Assembly: GCA_951799445.1 (NCBI GenBank)
Contig: OX637289.1
Span: 8,771,321-8,835,320 of the forward strand
Direction: 5' to 3'
DNA: 64,000 nucleotides
Origin: Pseudisothecium myosuroides
Taxonomy: Eukaryota; Streptophyta; Bryopsida; Hypnales; Lembophyllaceae
A program made the position numbers and the translations under genes. Shown in pieces: positions 23,561-35,794 of this stretch. Numbering within the stretch: the stretch's first letter is position 1; each line of letters begins with the position of its first letter. Below the pieces are notes generated by a model. The model did not search any database, was not told the origin of the DNA, and was given only the letters and a program-made list of their open reading frames with translations.

Positions 23561-26550
23561 ATGGTGTTGTCTAAGGCATCCGAGGGCGGGGAACACGGTG
23601 CTGCATCCGGGTCAAAGGTGGGACGCAAGGCTGCAGCTGAGGCGCTTTTGTGAAAGCAGAGGAAGGAGATCCGCACTCGACAGGCCATTGAAGCTGCTGA
23701 GAAAAAGCGGAAGCAAGAGCGTCGAATCTCAGAGGAGCAAGGGAAGAAGAGAGCCAAAGATCAGGTTACTCTTCGAAGTTTCTATACTACTTCACGAAAC
23801 TCTGAAAACCGTGGTCCCCTTTATCTACATGATCCGCTGAAGACCAAGCCTCCTTCGGTCAGTAGGGAAAAGAGTGCCTCATCGCAACCTCATCGAGTCC
23901 AGTTGCCTACATCAGCATCTGTGTCTTTGGACACAAATTCTGCTGCTACATCAAATGTGCAAATAGAGCCAAGTACTTGTGTCATTTTGAGCTCCACTCC
24001 ACCAATTCCTACTGTCTCTGTGTCACTTGACTCTTCAGACTACGTCTACGACGAAGATGATCCAGACTTTAATGCAATTCATGGCCTGCTGAACAACAGT
24101 GACTTGTCGGGTGATGACATGGACGATGGGGAGGAACTAGAGCCTCTTATTCGCTTTGGAAAGCCAAATTACAATCTTACACAAAAATTTCAAATGGAAT
24201 GGAGCGCAAAGTGTCCCTAGGCTGAGATGGTACTCACAGTTGATGGGTTCCTCCATATGGTCAAGTGTCAAGTGTGCTCAGACTTGGGAAAAAAGCCTCG
24301 ATTGATGGCACCCAAGTGGGACACTATATGCAAACATGGTCATCGTAAGGTACATAAAGCCAACTTATTGTTGTATGCTGCCAAACGCCCTGTCTTTGTC
24401 CTCCAACAAATCAACAGTTGCACTACAACAAAAGCACGACAAAAACGGGTTCAATTTGCAACCTTGTTTCAACTCTTGTGTGCTGGCCGGCCAATGGCTG
24501 AGTTTCAGTCCAAGTTTGATTTGTACACGTTGTTGGAAACACCAAATTGCCCTTCCATGCACTAGAGTGCAACTACTGGTTGGATAATGGTCGAGCATAT
24601 ATATTCCTTTGTGCAGGAGCGCATGAAAGCCATGATAAAATCGGCCAATTATATTGCAATGACGTGTGACGAAACATCTGGGGTTGACAATTGCTCTTAT
24701 ATAGCTGTACACATTTATATTATGCAAGATTGGGTTTGTGTGCCGCTCCTCATAATCCTCCAAAAACTTGAGTTTGATGGAGCAACAACAAACAATTTGA
24801 TAGCCCTTTTGATGTGCGTTCTTGGAGTTCGTGGAGATTTGGATCTCCCCAAAATAGCTACGAAGCTTGTCTGCTTTGGAGCAGATGGTGTCTCTACATT
24901 TCATGGATGCAGGACAGGGGTGACCGTCCAGATGAAGGCAAAGTTTGCGCTACACGTGACTAGCATACATTGTATGGGACATCGAGTTAACTTGGCTATG
25001 AAAACGCTAAGTAGACTTGATTTGTTCCATGCAATTGAAGATCTTTGTAAACTCTATCACGCTTACTTTGCTCATTCTCCCAAACGTCAAGTAGAGTTTC
25101 ATGCATTGGCACAATTGCTCAACACAAAAGGCTTGAAGTTGTTGAAAAACGTCACAACAAGGTGGGTCTCTCTCATTTCTCTATTGCGACGACTTCTGAG
25201 TGAGTATAGAAGCGTGACTTCAAAGATGCGTGTGGATTCTACAAACAAGGTTGACAATGTACGATTCAGCATTTCACCTCACTTGTCATTTCTTAGGGTT
25301 CTATGTCACAATTATTTGTTTTCTTTTCCATATTCCTTTTCATGTCTTGTGTTGTGCTTAGATTGCTCTCGCAAGGGATGCTGCTCCTACACTAATGCAG
25401 GTGTTTTCTTCTTACAGCGGAGTCTTCGTACAAAGACTGCAGATTTGCTAGAGAAGATGCTAGACCCTTACCATGTAATAGGCATGATTTGTCTATTGCC
25501 ACTACTGGAAGTTGTGGATGTACTAATTCAATTTTCTCAACAACGCAATGTATTTATTTGCGACTTTGTTGGAGCACTCCAAAGATGCTTGGGGAAGCTT
25601 TTTGAGATGTACAAAGGTCAGAGCTCAGCTTTCTGTGGACCTGAATTTGTACACTTCACGAACTTGTTGGAGCTCAAGCATGACCAAATTGTCCTGTTGT
25701 GGAGCTCCATGGACCTTAACGAGGTGCAACACCTTCAGTTGTTCTCAATGGGGAGGACCGTGGTGCAAAGCATGAGGGTGCAATCATAACTAGGGAATAT
25801 TGGAATTCCCTCGTTGAAGGTGTGAAGAGCGAATGCACAAGTAAGTGTGGTTTTTTGTAGCCAAATGCAGTATTATAATCTTTTGCATCTTCATTCTTGG
25901 TAGTTTGTGGTTGCTTGGACCCTAAAGCCTCTTTTGATTGGAAGCAGGTGCCGCCCAACAGCTCATTGACAAGCTCAATACTCGTTTTCCTGCACATGGT
26001 CGCTCTTGGTATTGTTTACCCTCAGTATTGGAGGCAAACAAATGCTGAGAAGAGCTTTCAGAAGCACCTCAAGGTCATCAAAAAATACTATGAGGAGTCA
26101 AGGTGGATTGGGGAAGATGATAACAAGCGCCTGATTCCACCAATGTTGGATTGTTTCCAGCTCAAACTCCAACAACACTTATTCAAACTGTCCATGCTAT
26201 CGAATAGCATGGTTGCCTTGGAGGACCCCAACTTGGCTGTGAATTCTTTGACTTGCTTGTGGCGGGTTTTGGACGCCAACATTTCTTTGTCAAAGGAGAT
26301 TCCAGAATATGTAAAATTGGCTGAAATAGCCATGATACATGTTCTAGGGTCCGTTGAAGACGAACGATGTTTTTCATCACTTGCCTTTTTGAAGGATAAG
26401 CTTCGCAACCGTTTGCAAGCTGATCACCTTAGCCTTATAGTTGGCATGCATGGGCAGAAGGTTTACACATTGGAAGATTTTCCATACAAAAAGTTATTTA
26501 TGCAATGGGTTAACAATGCAGATAACTATCAATATGGGGTTTTGGCGTAG
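23561..26550 (+). pseudogene. hAT-superfamily transposase, broken
   Basis: One plus-strand frame starts at the ATG at 23561 and runs to 25789, interrupted by stops at 23651 (TGA), 24218 (TAG) and 24563 (TAG). The N-terminal part is lysine/arginine-rich and then acidic. A zinc-finger-like segment follows (KCQVCSDLG, then TICKHGH) at 24260-24340. The catalytic region has MTCDETSG (24658) and FGADGVSTFHGCRTG (about 24878). Around 25260-25420 the frame appears to contain an intron or a shift. After 25789 the homology continues in another frame (ALGIVYPQYW from about 26005), and an intermediate piece near 25955-26010 is in a third frame. The C-terminal hAT dimerisation block is visible as VLGSVEDERCFSSLAFLKDKLRNRL. 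This resembles the zinc-finger hAT transposases. Terminal inverted repeats were not identified. Not functional. Confidence 0.85.
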
Positions 26551-27806
26551 CGTTGGGGCAAAATGTCTCTGCACATCATTCTATGTTTTATGTTTTATAG
26601 GTTTGATGTCTACATCTTTTTAGATATGTTTTTTGTAGTTTTCTTGTTGTGGATTTTGCTTGGCTTTTCCTAGCAATTGCAATCTTTGAGGTTGCATTTT
26701 TGTTGTAGACAACATTTCAAACTTTAGAGTTGCAGCAATTTCATTTTGATGTTGCCGTGTACTCAAAAAATGGGATTTTCCTACTTATGAGTTGCAGTCT
26801 TCTTAATTCATTTTGCACCACTCTTCGAAACTTCATCGCCCTATTTTGCACCAGTTCTAGAGCTGAAATTGCCAAAGATGTTTTCTCGGGTTTTATTTTG
26901 GTGCCATATAATTCACACTGATTCATAACTTGGAGCCAAATTTTTCACCGATTTTTTTTTAAGGGAGCCTAACCTCAACCACTTACTTCTCACATGTGTT
27001 TTAAGTAAAATTTTGCTGAAAATCTCCTTAAAGGTCATTACTTAAAATCTTATGTCTAGGACTATACTTAAAAGCTCACTTAAAACACCCCTTTCTCTTG
27101 TAGTGAATACACCCTCTCCTAGTAATAATTGTTGGACCTTGAGGCACTACTCATATTCAATCCATTAATGCCCTCCATGAAACTTTCAGACTTTTTAAAC
27201 ATAGATAACCATGATGCAAATCATGAACCAAATTGCAATTACTTACTCCATGCACATTTTTCACATTGAAAGAAGCTAGAAAATTATCATCCCCACCTAT
27301 TTTATATGACCCACCATAACATCACCCATACCTATGCCAACTTTCCACATGCTCTGTACTAAATTCAATTCAAACTTCACTACTTCATAACATATTATTA
27401 TTGAAATATAGAGCCTCGACTTTTAACAAAGATATGTAATTTTGGAATCACTTCATTGGACCCCTAAGGCCATTTAGTTGATGGAACACACAATGAACAT
27501 GCCCTTAATTTATGCCAATCTTTATGAAATTGGAATTATTTCTTTCTCTCTTCTTCTTCCTAACTAAAGTTAAGCTTTCAGGTAAACTATCCTACTACAA
27601 GCAAAATAGGAGCAATATTGTAATGGTGGCGTATAGTACATTCAAGTTTTGAAATGTACATCACCAATACAATTTTGCCCACAATAGGCTTGCTCCCATT
27701 TTGCCCGTAATGGGATAAGGTAGTCCGCTCTAAAACCGAGTGGCCTCTTCAAATTGACCCTATATTTAGGTCTAAAATGGACATTAGGTGATCCTTAAAT
27801 GGACCT
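26551..27806. other. Gene-free interval with one CACTA-type end
   Basis: At 27076-27105 the sequence 'cacttaaaacacccctttct' plus 'cttgtagtg' repeats the right end of the CACTA-type foldback at 37210-37384. A matching left end is not clear, so this is a diverged or partial copy of that family. The rest shows nothing recognisable. Confidence 0.5.
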
Positions 27807-28162
27807 CATCACAAAGTTTAGACCCTACGATTTGGCAACAATTATCGTGCGGTTATCGTTGTTTCATGGGTTCGTACCATAATCGCATTGACTCAGTGTA
27901 TTTTTACGCACTGAATCAGTGCGAAAACAATGAATATCAATAGCGTACGGTTTATGTACTTTAACTATATGATTGTTGTGCAATTTTGCACAACAATCAT
28001 ATAGTTACAGTACATAAACCGTACGCTATTGATATTCATTGTTTTCGCACTGATTCAGTGCGTAAAAATACACTGAGTCAATGCGATTATGGTACGAACC
28101 CATGAAACAACGATAACCGCACGATAATTGTTGCCAAATCGTAGGGTCTAAACTTTGTGATG
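27807..28162. mobile_element. 356-bp near-perfect palindrome, copy 1
   Basis: The sequence starts CATCACAAAGTTTAGACCCT and mirrors along its whole length to AGGGTCTAAACTTTGTGATG, with the centre at about 27984 ('gcaattttgc'). A second palindrome of exactly 356 bp lies at 28481-28836. The immediate flanks are CT on both sides. The arms are nearly identical, so the RNA or single strand would form a hairpin of about 175 bp. No coding capacity. Probably a foldback MITE. Confidence 0.88.
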
Positions 28163-28480
28163 CTCTCAAGTCATTGAAAGAATCGAGAGAAAAGCATTAT
28201 TTATTGCAAGAGCCAATCATTGGCCTTCATTAACTCAAATCACTTTAGAAGATGCAAGTGGTCAAATTTTGGAAGACCTAGGGTCACAAATAGGTGCCTA
28301 CAACAGGGTTTTTTTTTAAATTCATAAGTAATTCAAAAATGATTCAAAGAATATGAAACCACTTGTGTAACGTTCCACATCCATTTTTCTTTCTCTGAAA
28401 AATAATCCAAAAATATTTCTATTCATGGAAACCTGTGAAAAAAGGCAGATCAGCCCTTAAATGGTCGCTTTTAGGCCATA
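28163..28480 (-). repeat. Dispersed LTR-like repeat, copy 2, between two palindromes
   Basis: Read on the minus strand it contains 'cacctatttgtgaccctagg', then 'gattggctcttgcaataaat' and 'tttcaatgacttgagag', matching 43430-43800 in block order. It is bounded on both sides by the 356-bp palindromes, which therefore flank or interrupt an older element. Confidence 0.5.
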
Positions 28481-28836
28481 CATCACAAAGTTTAGACCCT
28501 ACAATTTGGCAGCAATTATCATGAGGTTATTGTTGTTTCATGGGTTCGTACCATAATCGCACTAGCTCAGTGTATTTTGACGCACTGAATCAGTGCAAAA
28601 ACAATGAATATCAATAGCGTACGATTTATGTACTTTAACTATATGATTGTTGTGCAGTTTTGACACAACAATTGTATAGTTAAAGTACATAAACCGTACG
28701 CTATTGATATTCATTGTTTTCGCACTGATTCAGTGCGTAAAAATACACTGAGTCAATGCGATTATGGTACGAACCCATGAAACAACGATAACTGCATGAT
28801 AATTGCTGCCAAATCGTAGGGTCTAAACTTTGTGAT
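28481..28836. mobile_element. 356-bp near-perfect palindrome, copy 2
   Basis: Same ends and length as 27807-28162, with scattered substitutions (mostly C/T and G/A). The immediate flanks are TA on both sides, compatible with a 2-bp duplication. It ends 477 bp upstream of the NAA30 start codon and so lies in or near that gene's promoter. Confidence 0.88.
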
Positions 28837-29313
28837 GTACTACCTTAGTTTACCTTACTTTCTGTCAATTTCAATACCAAGCCCAGAACGAAAAAAAAGC
28901 TTCGAAACTGTTAACGTCCCTCTTGCCGGGTCCCGGTGGACATGCTCCAAACCGAACAACACAAGAGTATTAGAAGGTCTAGAATCCGGTAACCCTAAGT
29001 TTGGGATACAGAAATCCTGCGTTTAGTACGATACAACTCCGAGCTTGAGATTTCTGTGAACCCTCATTTTCCGGGGCAGGTTGGATAATCGGAAGCCGTA
29101 ATAAAGATGTTGCGAACGCAAAAAATGATCGAGAACCAACAGGGCTCTAAACGATTTTGTGCACTCGATGTTTTTGTGCGCCGAGAGAGAAGGACGTCGA
29201 TATGAGGCGGCACTATTGGAAGAATATTGTGGTCTGGTTGTTGATGTTGCTTTTTCCAATTGAGAGGAGTGGAGCAACAATCAGCGCATTTGAGTAACCC
29301 GGAATTTGGAGCT

Positions 29314-31991
29314 ATGGCGGAGGCAGAGAGACGGGAAGATGCGGATGCGGGGGAGAACGATGATGGCAAGGTGGAGGAGAGAGAGGAGGTCAAGAGTGGC
29401 CGCGTTGAGTATGTTTCGTACAAAGACGAGACGCAGTTGCCGGATATCATGGCCTTGATCGACCAGGAGTTGTCGGAGCCTTACTCGATCTTCACGTACC
29501 GCTATTTCATCACCTTGTGGCCGGACCTCTGTTTCATGGTAAGCTCGCTATCTGTGCTCTCGTAATGGTACACGGACGGAAAGATTGGTACGAAACCCTA
29601 GTCGCTTGGAAGATGATGGTGTCTGTGTTGTGCAATTCAATAGTTCGGTTTAGGGTTTGTATTGACCTGTTAGCAATCAACTATGTTTTTTCAATGGATT
29701 GGCTCTCAATTGTGGTGTCTGTGTTGTGCAATTCAATAGTTCGGTTTAGGGTTTGTATTGACCTGTTAGCAATCAACTATGTTTTTTCAATGGACTGGCT
29801 CTCAATTGTGGCGTCTGTGTTGTGCAATTGAATAGTTCGGTTTAGGGTTTGTATTGACCTGTTAGCAATCAACTATGTTTTTTCAATGGACTGGCTCTCA
29901 ATTGTGGTGTCTGTGTTGTGCAATTGAATAGTTCGGTTTAGGGTTTTTATTGACCTGTTAGCAATCAACTATGTTTTTTTCAATGGATTGGCTCTCAATT
30001 GTGGTGTATGTGGTGTGCAATTGAATAGTTCGGTTTAGGGTTGTATTGACCTGTTAGCAATCAACTATGTTTTTTCAATGGATTGGCTCTCAATTGTGGT
30101 GTCTGTGGTGTGCAATTGAATAATTCGGTTTAGGGTTTGTATTGACCTGTTAGCAATCAACTATGTTTTTTCAATGGATTGGCTTTCAATTGCGAATGGA
30201 GTTTGACACGTTGTCTGGGCTCTGGAACTCTTTCGTCGAACCCTGTCGTGAATACTTGGAGTAGGTCTTCGAATTCTATTTGGGTGCCCTGCTTTCGAAC
30301 GATAGGTGACTGCGACATAACTATATTATCCTATATTGCAGTATAAACCCTAAACCATTCGAATTTCTGGAGGAGACAGTAGACAACCCTGTTTCCATTC
30401 GAAAGTAGCCATAGAGAGTTAGTCAAGTCATGCTTACACCTCTTACTAATATGTCTAACCAAGTGAATGAATAGATGAGTTGCTGTTGGTAACAGGGGTT
30501 GGTATATGAGGTTCGTAATGGTTGTGGTGTGCTTTACCTTAGTTCTGTATGGGCTAGTGCTATGTATACTTGAAACGAACCAAGACGATTCCAGCTGCTG
30601 ATCCATGCGTTCGCAGCTTTCTCCTTGGTTTCGTCGCTCGTATATTAGGGGCAGGTGTGGTTTGTTAAGCCACATTATCAAGCTGAATAGGCTCTGTGGA
30701 AGCCTTTTATTGGCATGAAGTCTAGCGGTGAATGCTTGGCTTGGAAATTATATATGATGTCGTCGGTCTTCCTTTCAATCTGCAAATATGAGCTTTGCAA
30801 GTGCTGTTGACTCACTCTATACCAATCGCATGGGTTATCAGTGCGGAGTATTTACAAGGTTGATATTTTGAAATTCCATTGAAATGATGAAATTCGCAGG
30901 AAAACTTGTTATCGTTTCAGTTGATGGGCAATTTCAAGAGTCTGATTCGAACTGCCATTACAATTAACCTACTATTTGTGTCCACCTATCTGAATACTGA
31001 TTGTAACTCGCGTGCTATTTGTAAGCAAATGCTACGAGCTCACTATGGTTATCGTCCCTGTTTGAACAACTGCATCTTTTCGAGAATGGGATCAGTATGG
31101 ATCTTGTATTTATGTTCATCCGAATATGTGATTTGCAGGCCTTTTATGAAGGTAAGTGCATCGGCACTATTGTCTGCAAGATGGGGCAACACCGAAACAC
31201 CTTCCGTGGTTATATTGCCATGCTTGTTGTTGTCAAACAACACCGAGGAAAGGGCATTGGTAAGCATATCAACCTAAAATCTCGATCATAATCGCATTTC
31301 AGTTTTGAATCTCCTTCAGTATATATGAGGCACTGACTCAAAGATTCATTGTAGTTTTCCTCTGAGTAATGTTAACTCGGGATTGCTTGCATTGTCGTTG
31401 AGGAGTTGAATTCAAGAATCTGCTTTGGTTGTCATCCAAGTCTTTGGAAAGGATTATTTTCCAAACGTCGATGTTTTTCTCATACGCTTGAGACCATCCT
31501 GCAGCTACAGAACTGGTGACTCGCTGTATTCAAGTCATGCATGATGCCGGATGTGATGAGGTATAACTATGCTAACCCATTTGGGTGAAAAGATTAAAAT
31601 TTGCTAGAAAAATGCAAGTAGGGTTGTTTGCCACCTGCCTCTGCACATTCTGTAAGATCGTTTTCCCTTCATGGTGCTGTTTTTTTTTATGTGTTGGGAC
31701 TTCTGACAGGTGACTATGGAAGCTGAGGTGACGAATTTAGGAGCTCTAGCACTGTATGGCAATCTTGGTTTTATCCGTGCCAAGCGACTTCACAGATACT
31801 ATTTGAATGGAGTCGATGCTTACCGCTTGAAGTTACTTTTTCCACGGCCGTATGACGCCAATAGCGTGTTCCTAGAAGGAGGAGGGGGATACAATTTGGA
31901 TCCATACCAAGTGCATGACTGCTCACAACATGACCACCATGACCACGAGCATCACGATCACCAACATTGTGGTGGTCACGATCATGCTTGA
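29314..31991 (+). CDS. NAA30: N-alpha-acetyltransferase 30 (NatC catalytic subunit), four exons
   Basis: Coding exons are 29314-29538, 31139-31259, 31505-31560 and 31710-31991; all introns are GT-AG and the joined frame is 684 bases, giving 227 residues. NAA30 transfers acetyl from acetyl-CoA to proteins starting Met-hydrophobic, on the ribosome, as part of NatC. Residues about 30-225 are a GNAT fold: [11 protein letters not shown] and WPDLCFM in exon 1, [11 protein letters not shown] in exon 2, the acetyl-CoA loop at residues 109-116 (QHRGKGIA, split by intron 2), ATELVTRCI in exon 3 and [16 protein letters not shown] in exon 4. The ATG at 29314 opens an acidic 30-residue leader; upstream in-frame codons lack another ATG. 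Unusual: the last 26 residues hold 11 His plus Asp-rich spacers. Intron 1 (1600 bp) contains a tandem array. Family assignment is firm; the start is likely. Confidence 0.92.
29617..30194 (+). repeat. Tandem array of six 96-bp units in NAA30 intron 1
   Basis: Units begin near 29617, 29713, 29809, 29905, 30002 and 30097, each containing 'agttcggtttagggttt' and 'cctgttagcaatcaactatg'. They differ by only a few bases, with one unit a base longer and one a base shorter. Each unit carries one sequence whose reverse complement is AAACCCTAA(A), the plant telo-box. The array is entirely inside intron 1. Confidence 0.95.
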
Positions 31992-32661
31992 AACATATTT
32001 GTCTCTTTACAATCATGCATGTGGTTGACAACATTGTTATGAAGAAAGCTTGAATATTCCAGATTCGAGTTTTTCGGACTGTGTTTTTGCTAATTAGTTT
32101 CTCGTTTCTCTCTTTTCTTCTTCGAATCCTGTGTTCTTGAGTTGTAACCCTCACTACAGATGTAATCGTAAAACTTTAGAAAAACGTTTCATTTGACCCT
32201 GAGCTAGGAAACAAGAGCATTTCCGAATGCTGTTCTTTGTAACAACGGTTGACAAACAGTACGAAGGACAGCTACGAACAAAATAAGCGAGAGAGAGTAT
32301 CTCCCATTACCGCAAGCCAAGATGGAATTGGATTTTTTTGCAAACAGTCGAAAAACCCCTTCCATAACAGTAGCAAGCACTGGCTCTGCCCGCCCTCCCC
32401 TGAACGAAATGGTGTGGAATATTCCAAACTGCACCAAATCAGTAGCTACGAATAATTGTCAGAATTTAACTTGGTGTCCGCGCCACGACTGTACACTCCA
32501 AGTAGTGGCAAATTAAAAATTTCTTAGTAAAACTGAAAATAAAACAATAGGAACTTTAAATAAAATGCTAATAAATTCACTGAGATTATAGATTTCAATG
32601 TTATTGTAGAATTATCTCACTTTGAATTGGAATCCATTCATGCATTGTGCTTTCAAAATCG

Positions 32662-33275
32662 AGAAGACAACTCTTTATATCCACATGGAGTGGTAGGAGG
32701 TAGAACAACCCATATGGGATATGTAAATTAGAATTTGTAGGTTCTCATGCACTCATAGTTAAGTCAAAAATACAGAATTGTGTTAAAAGTAGAATTTTAG
32801 ACCTCATTTAAGCATAGTAAAATATTTTTTCTCAAAAAACTTTGAATTAAAAAAAGTTGGTAAATGAAGATAAGTTTCACCTCGAAAAATCCGTTTGAGA
32901 TTTTGAATCTCCAATCAAAAGTTATGGACAAATTTTGGAGAGGATTTTTAATGGACATTTTGTTTTTCACTTTTAAAAATCCATTCCAAACCCGCTTCGA
33001 AATTTGTCCATAACTTTTGATTGGAGATTCAAAATCCCAAAATGGATTTTTGGAGGTGAAACTTATTTTCATTTACCAACTTCTTTTAGTTCAAAGTTTT
33101 TTGAGTAAAGTTGTTTTACTATGCCTAAGTGAGGTTTGAAATTCTACTTTTAACACAATTCTTTGTTTTAGACTTAACTATGAGTGCATGAGAACCTACA
33201 AATTCTAATTTATTTATCACACATGGGTTGCTCTACCTCCTACCACCCCATGTGTATATATAGAGTTGTCTTTTC
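32662..33275. mobile_element. Long foldback element, about 614 bp
   Basis: The left arm runs from 'agaagacaactctttatat' and the right arm ends 'tatatagagttgtctttt'; the arms match over nearly 300 bp with the centre near 32965 ('ggacattttgtttttcac'). Blocks such as 'ccataacttttgattggag' occur in both orientations. No coding capacity and no clear target duplication. Confidence 0.8.
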
Positions 33276-34862
33276 ACTTTAGAATCCAAAATAAGTTATA
33301 GATTGCAAATATTAATTATTCATTAGTGTATTACTCAATGGACTTTTGGCCAACATCTTTTACTACAAATATTTGTTGATTTGTATGTCCAGCCCTAAAA
33401 TTAAGAAAATAAAATGGAACATACCATAATGTACTGTCACTATCCCGGGTACCGAAGTTTACATTAATTATGTGGGGATGAAAGTCGTGGACGAGGACTC
33501 CAAAGAGGAAAAGGCAGCCTCTTTGAATGTTATGTCATTTGTAATTGTAGACTTTCTGTTTCCTATTTGAAAATTCTTGCGAACCAAAGATTTGAAATTG
33601 TTGCTACTAGCTCAAAAATTCATCAAATAAAAACCATAAAGTGTATTGGAAAGATGAAGTAGTCTATTTTCAAGATACAAGACATTTACATGAATACAAG
33701 AATCTTGAAAGAATACAAAAATATTGTTTTATATAGCTACATATTTGCCATCTAGTACTTCCACCTTCAGTATAATGTATAGCACTCATTCTATGAAGCA
33801 TTGGTGAAATGTGAAATTCAAGTATGTTCTTAGATATCCCTTCCCATTTTTTTTGCATCTATTTAATAAATTGTTTCCTAATTATAGGCATAGATTCATT
33901 CTAATTATATTCTTGAAATTTTTCCAAAGGATTTCTATAGGGTTAAAATTAAGGAAAATTGTTGTGCATTGTGTTGCCAAAATTAAAATCTCTTAATTGC
34001 AAGTAGTTTCAAGGAAAGACTTCCAATATTCTAATAGATATGATTAAGTGAAGTTAGCAACTTCAAGAAGGATATACACAAAAAAATTATTGAAGGTAAA
34101 TGTACATGAACCATACATTTTGAAAATACTAGATGTACATATTTCTAAGATTGGTTTTGGATGCACAATAGGAAATGGGTGCCTCTACCTTATTCATCCA
34201 AAAATTTGCCAATAATTTTTAGTAGGCTATTTCAGAGATAGGATTTGTTCTTCCAAAATTAATGTTTTTAAGATGCCAAATATATATTCAACATTAATTC
34301 CTAAGAGAGTCGGCATCCACTTGGTGGATTATGAATATTTTCAAGAACTTATTACCAAAGGTACATGAAACAAATGAAGTGATTATAGTACAAGGTTATG
34401 AATGAGTTCATTTAGGAATGGAAAGGAAAGGAAAACTTGCAAAAATGAAGAATTCATGTTTAAATCCTTTTCATGCCATAATTTATTTTGCCAAAAAACC
34501 TTGAAATCTACATGGGCCTTCCTTCCAAGGAATCATAGGGGATAATATCTTCAACCTTTTCAAATGCATTTCAAGGTCTTAGTACTCAAGTGTAATAATT
34601 AGGAATTTTTCAATTTCCCAAGAACCTCTAGACGTTTTGTTTTTTCCTATTCTAGACTATTGGCAATGTTGTGAAATCATATGGTTTAAAACTAAAAACT
34701 TGTATGCAAAATAGGCAATTTTTCCTAAGGTCTCCACAAGTTTCTAAAAAACTTTCTATAGAAAATATTATGCTTTCAAATGATTTCTTATATTCTTTAT
34801 TGAGTGATAACTATTATTAAAATATGCATATGCCTATTGTATATGCATCTCCACCATAGATC
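33276..34862. other. Gene-free AT-rich interval
   Basis: No open frame of interest and no repeat structure recognised. Confidence 0.4.
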
Positions 34863-34866
34863 TTAA

Positions 34867-35794
34867 CCCCTAAAGGATCAACATGCCTTTTTTGGCAACA
34901 TAGAAATTTTGGGCAGGTATGTGTGACTGGAGATTTGTATATTTTGGGCTGAATTTTTTATAGAAGGTGGGGACGAGGAATATCTTTCATATGCACCAAA
35001 TTTCATGACATTTGGAAATACGATTCAAAAGTTATTACATGATATGTAGTTTGTTTCTCAACTCGGGCAGTCCGGGCAGATCTGAAAAAATCACTTTTTT
35101 TTTAAATAAAAAATTGAAATTGATATATTAGATTTATATATACGTGGAAAGCTTTGAATCATTTCATTTTGACCAATGAGTCAAACGTTATGAGGATTTT
35201 TAGTTTGCGGGCAATTATGGATTGTCTACTCTAAAATAAACTTAGAAGTTGTTTATTTCACTCAATTTTCAATATTTATAAAAAAAAAAAAAAAATTGTA
35301 GGATGTAGATTTTTATTACAACATTGCAACCATTGGGATTGGCATTTTTCAATTCCATAATTAACTTCTTAACAATTTAGTATTTTGAACCATTCTCTAC
35401 TTCTTTCTACTTACTATTTTTTTCCTATATGTTATACACTTCCAAATGATCTGAAAATTTTCAAGCACATAGCCAACTTGTCCTTAAAAAATGAATCCAA
35501 AGAAGCACAACCATTTTGGAAATTTTTTCATAATAATTTGACCTTGTGAAGTACAGCTGCCCGGTATTTCGCAGGGCCAAAAAAAGGACTTTTCCCACTT
35601 CAAATGCTAATATCTTGCAATCTACACGATGGAAATTTCTGAAATTTTTTTCTACATATTCTCAAATCAAAGTACTACAAGATCCTACAGTTACATGTGT
35701 CCAAAAATGATATTTTTCAAAGATTTGAAACTTATACTAGAAATGGCAGTTTTGGAGCATTTTTGGTGAGAACATAGTCAAAGAACTTTAGGGG
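34867..35794 (+). mobile_element. TTAA element, CCCCTAAAGG family, copy A
   Basis: This 928-bp element starts CCCCTAAAGGATC and ends with the inverted GAACTTTAGGGG, flanked by TTAA on both sides (34863-34866 and 35795-35798). The interior is homologous to 39256-40177 over its full length (for example 'gaaattttgggcaggta' near the left end and 'gagaacatagtcaa' near the right). No transposase or long open frame. Confidence 0.9.

Noticed and set aside
29620..30190. Possible CRISPR-like array because of regular repeats
   Set aside because: Units are contiguous 96-bp tandem repeats without spacers, inside an intron of a plant gene.
29614..30190. Possible interstitial telomere
   Set aside because: Only one TTTAGGG-type motif per 96 bp, not a run of telomeric units.
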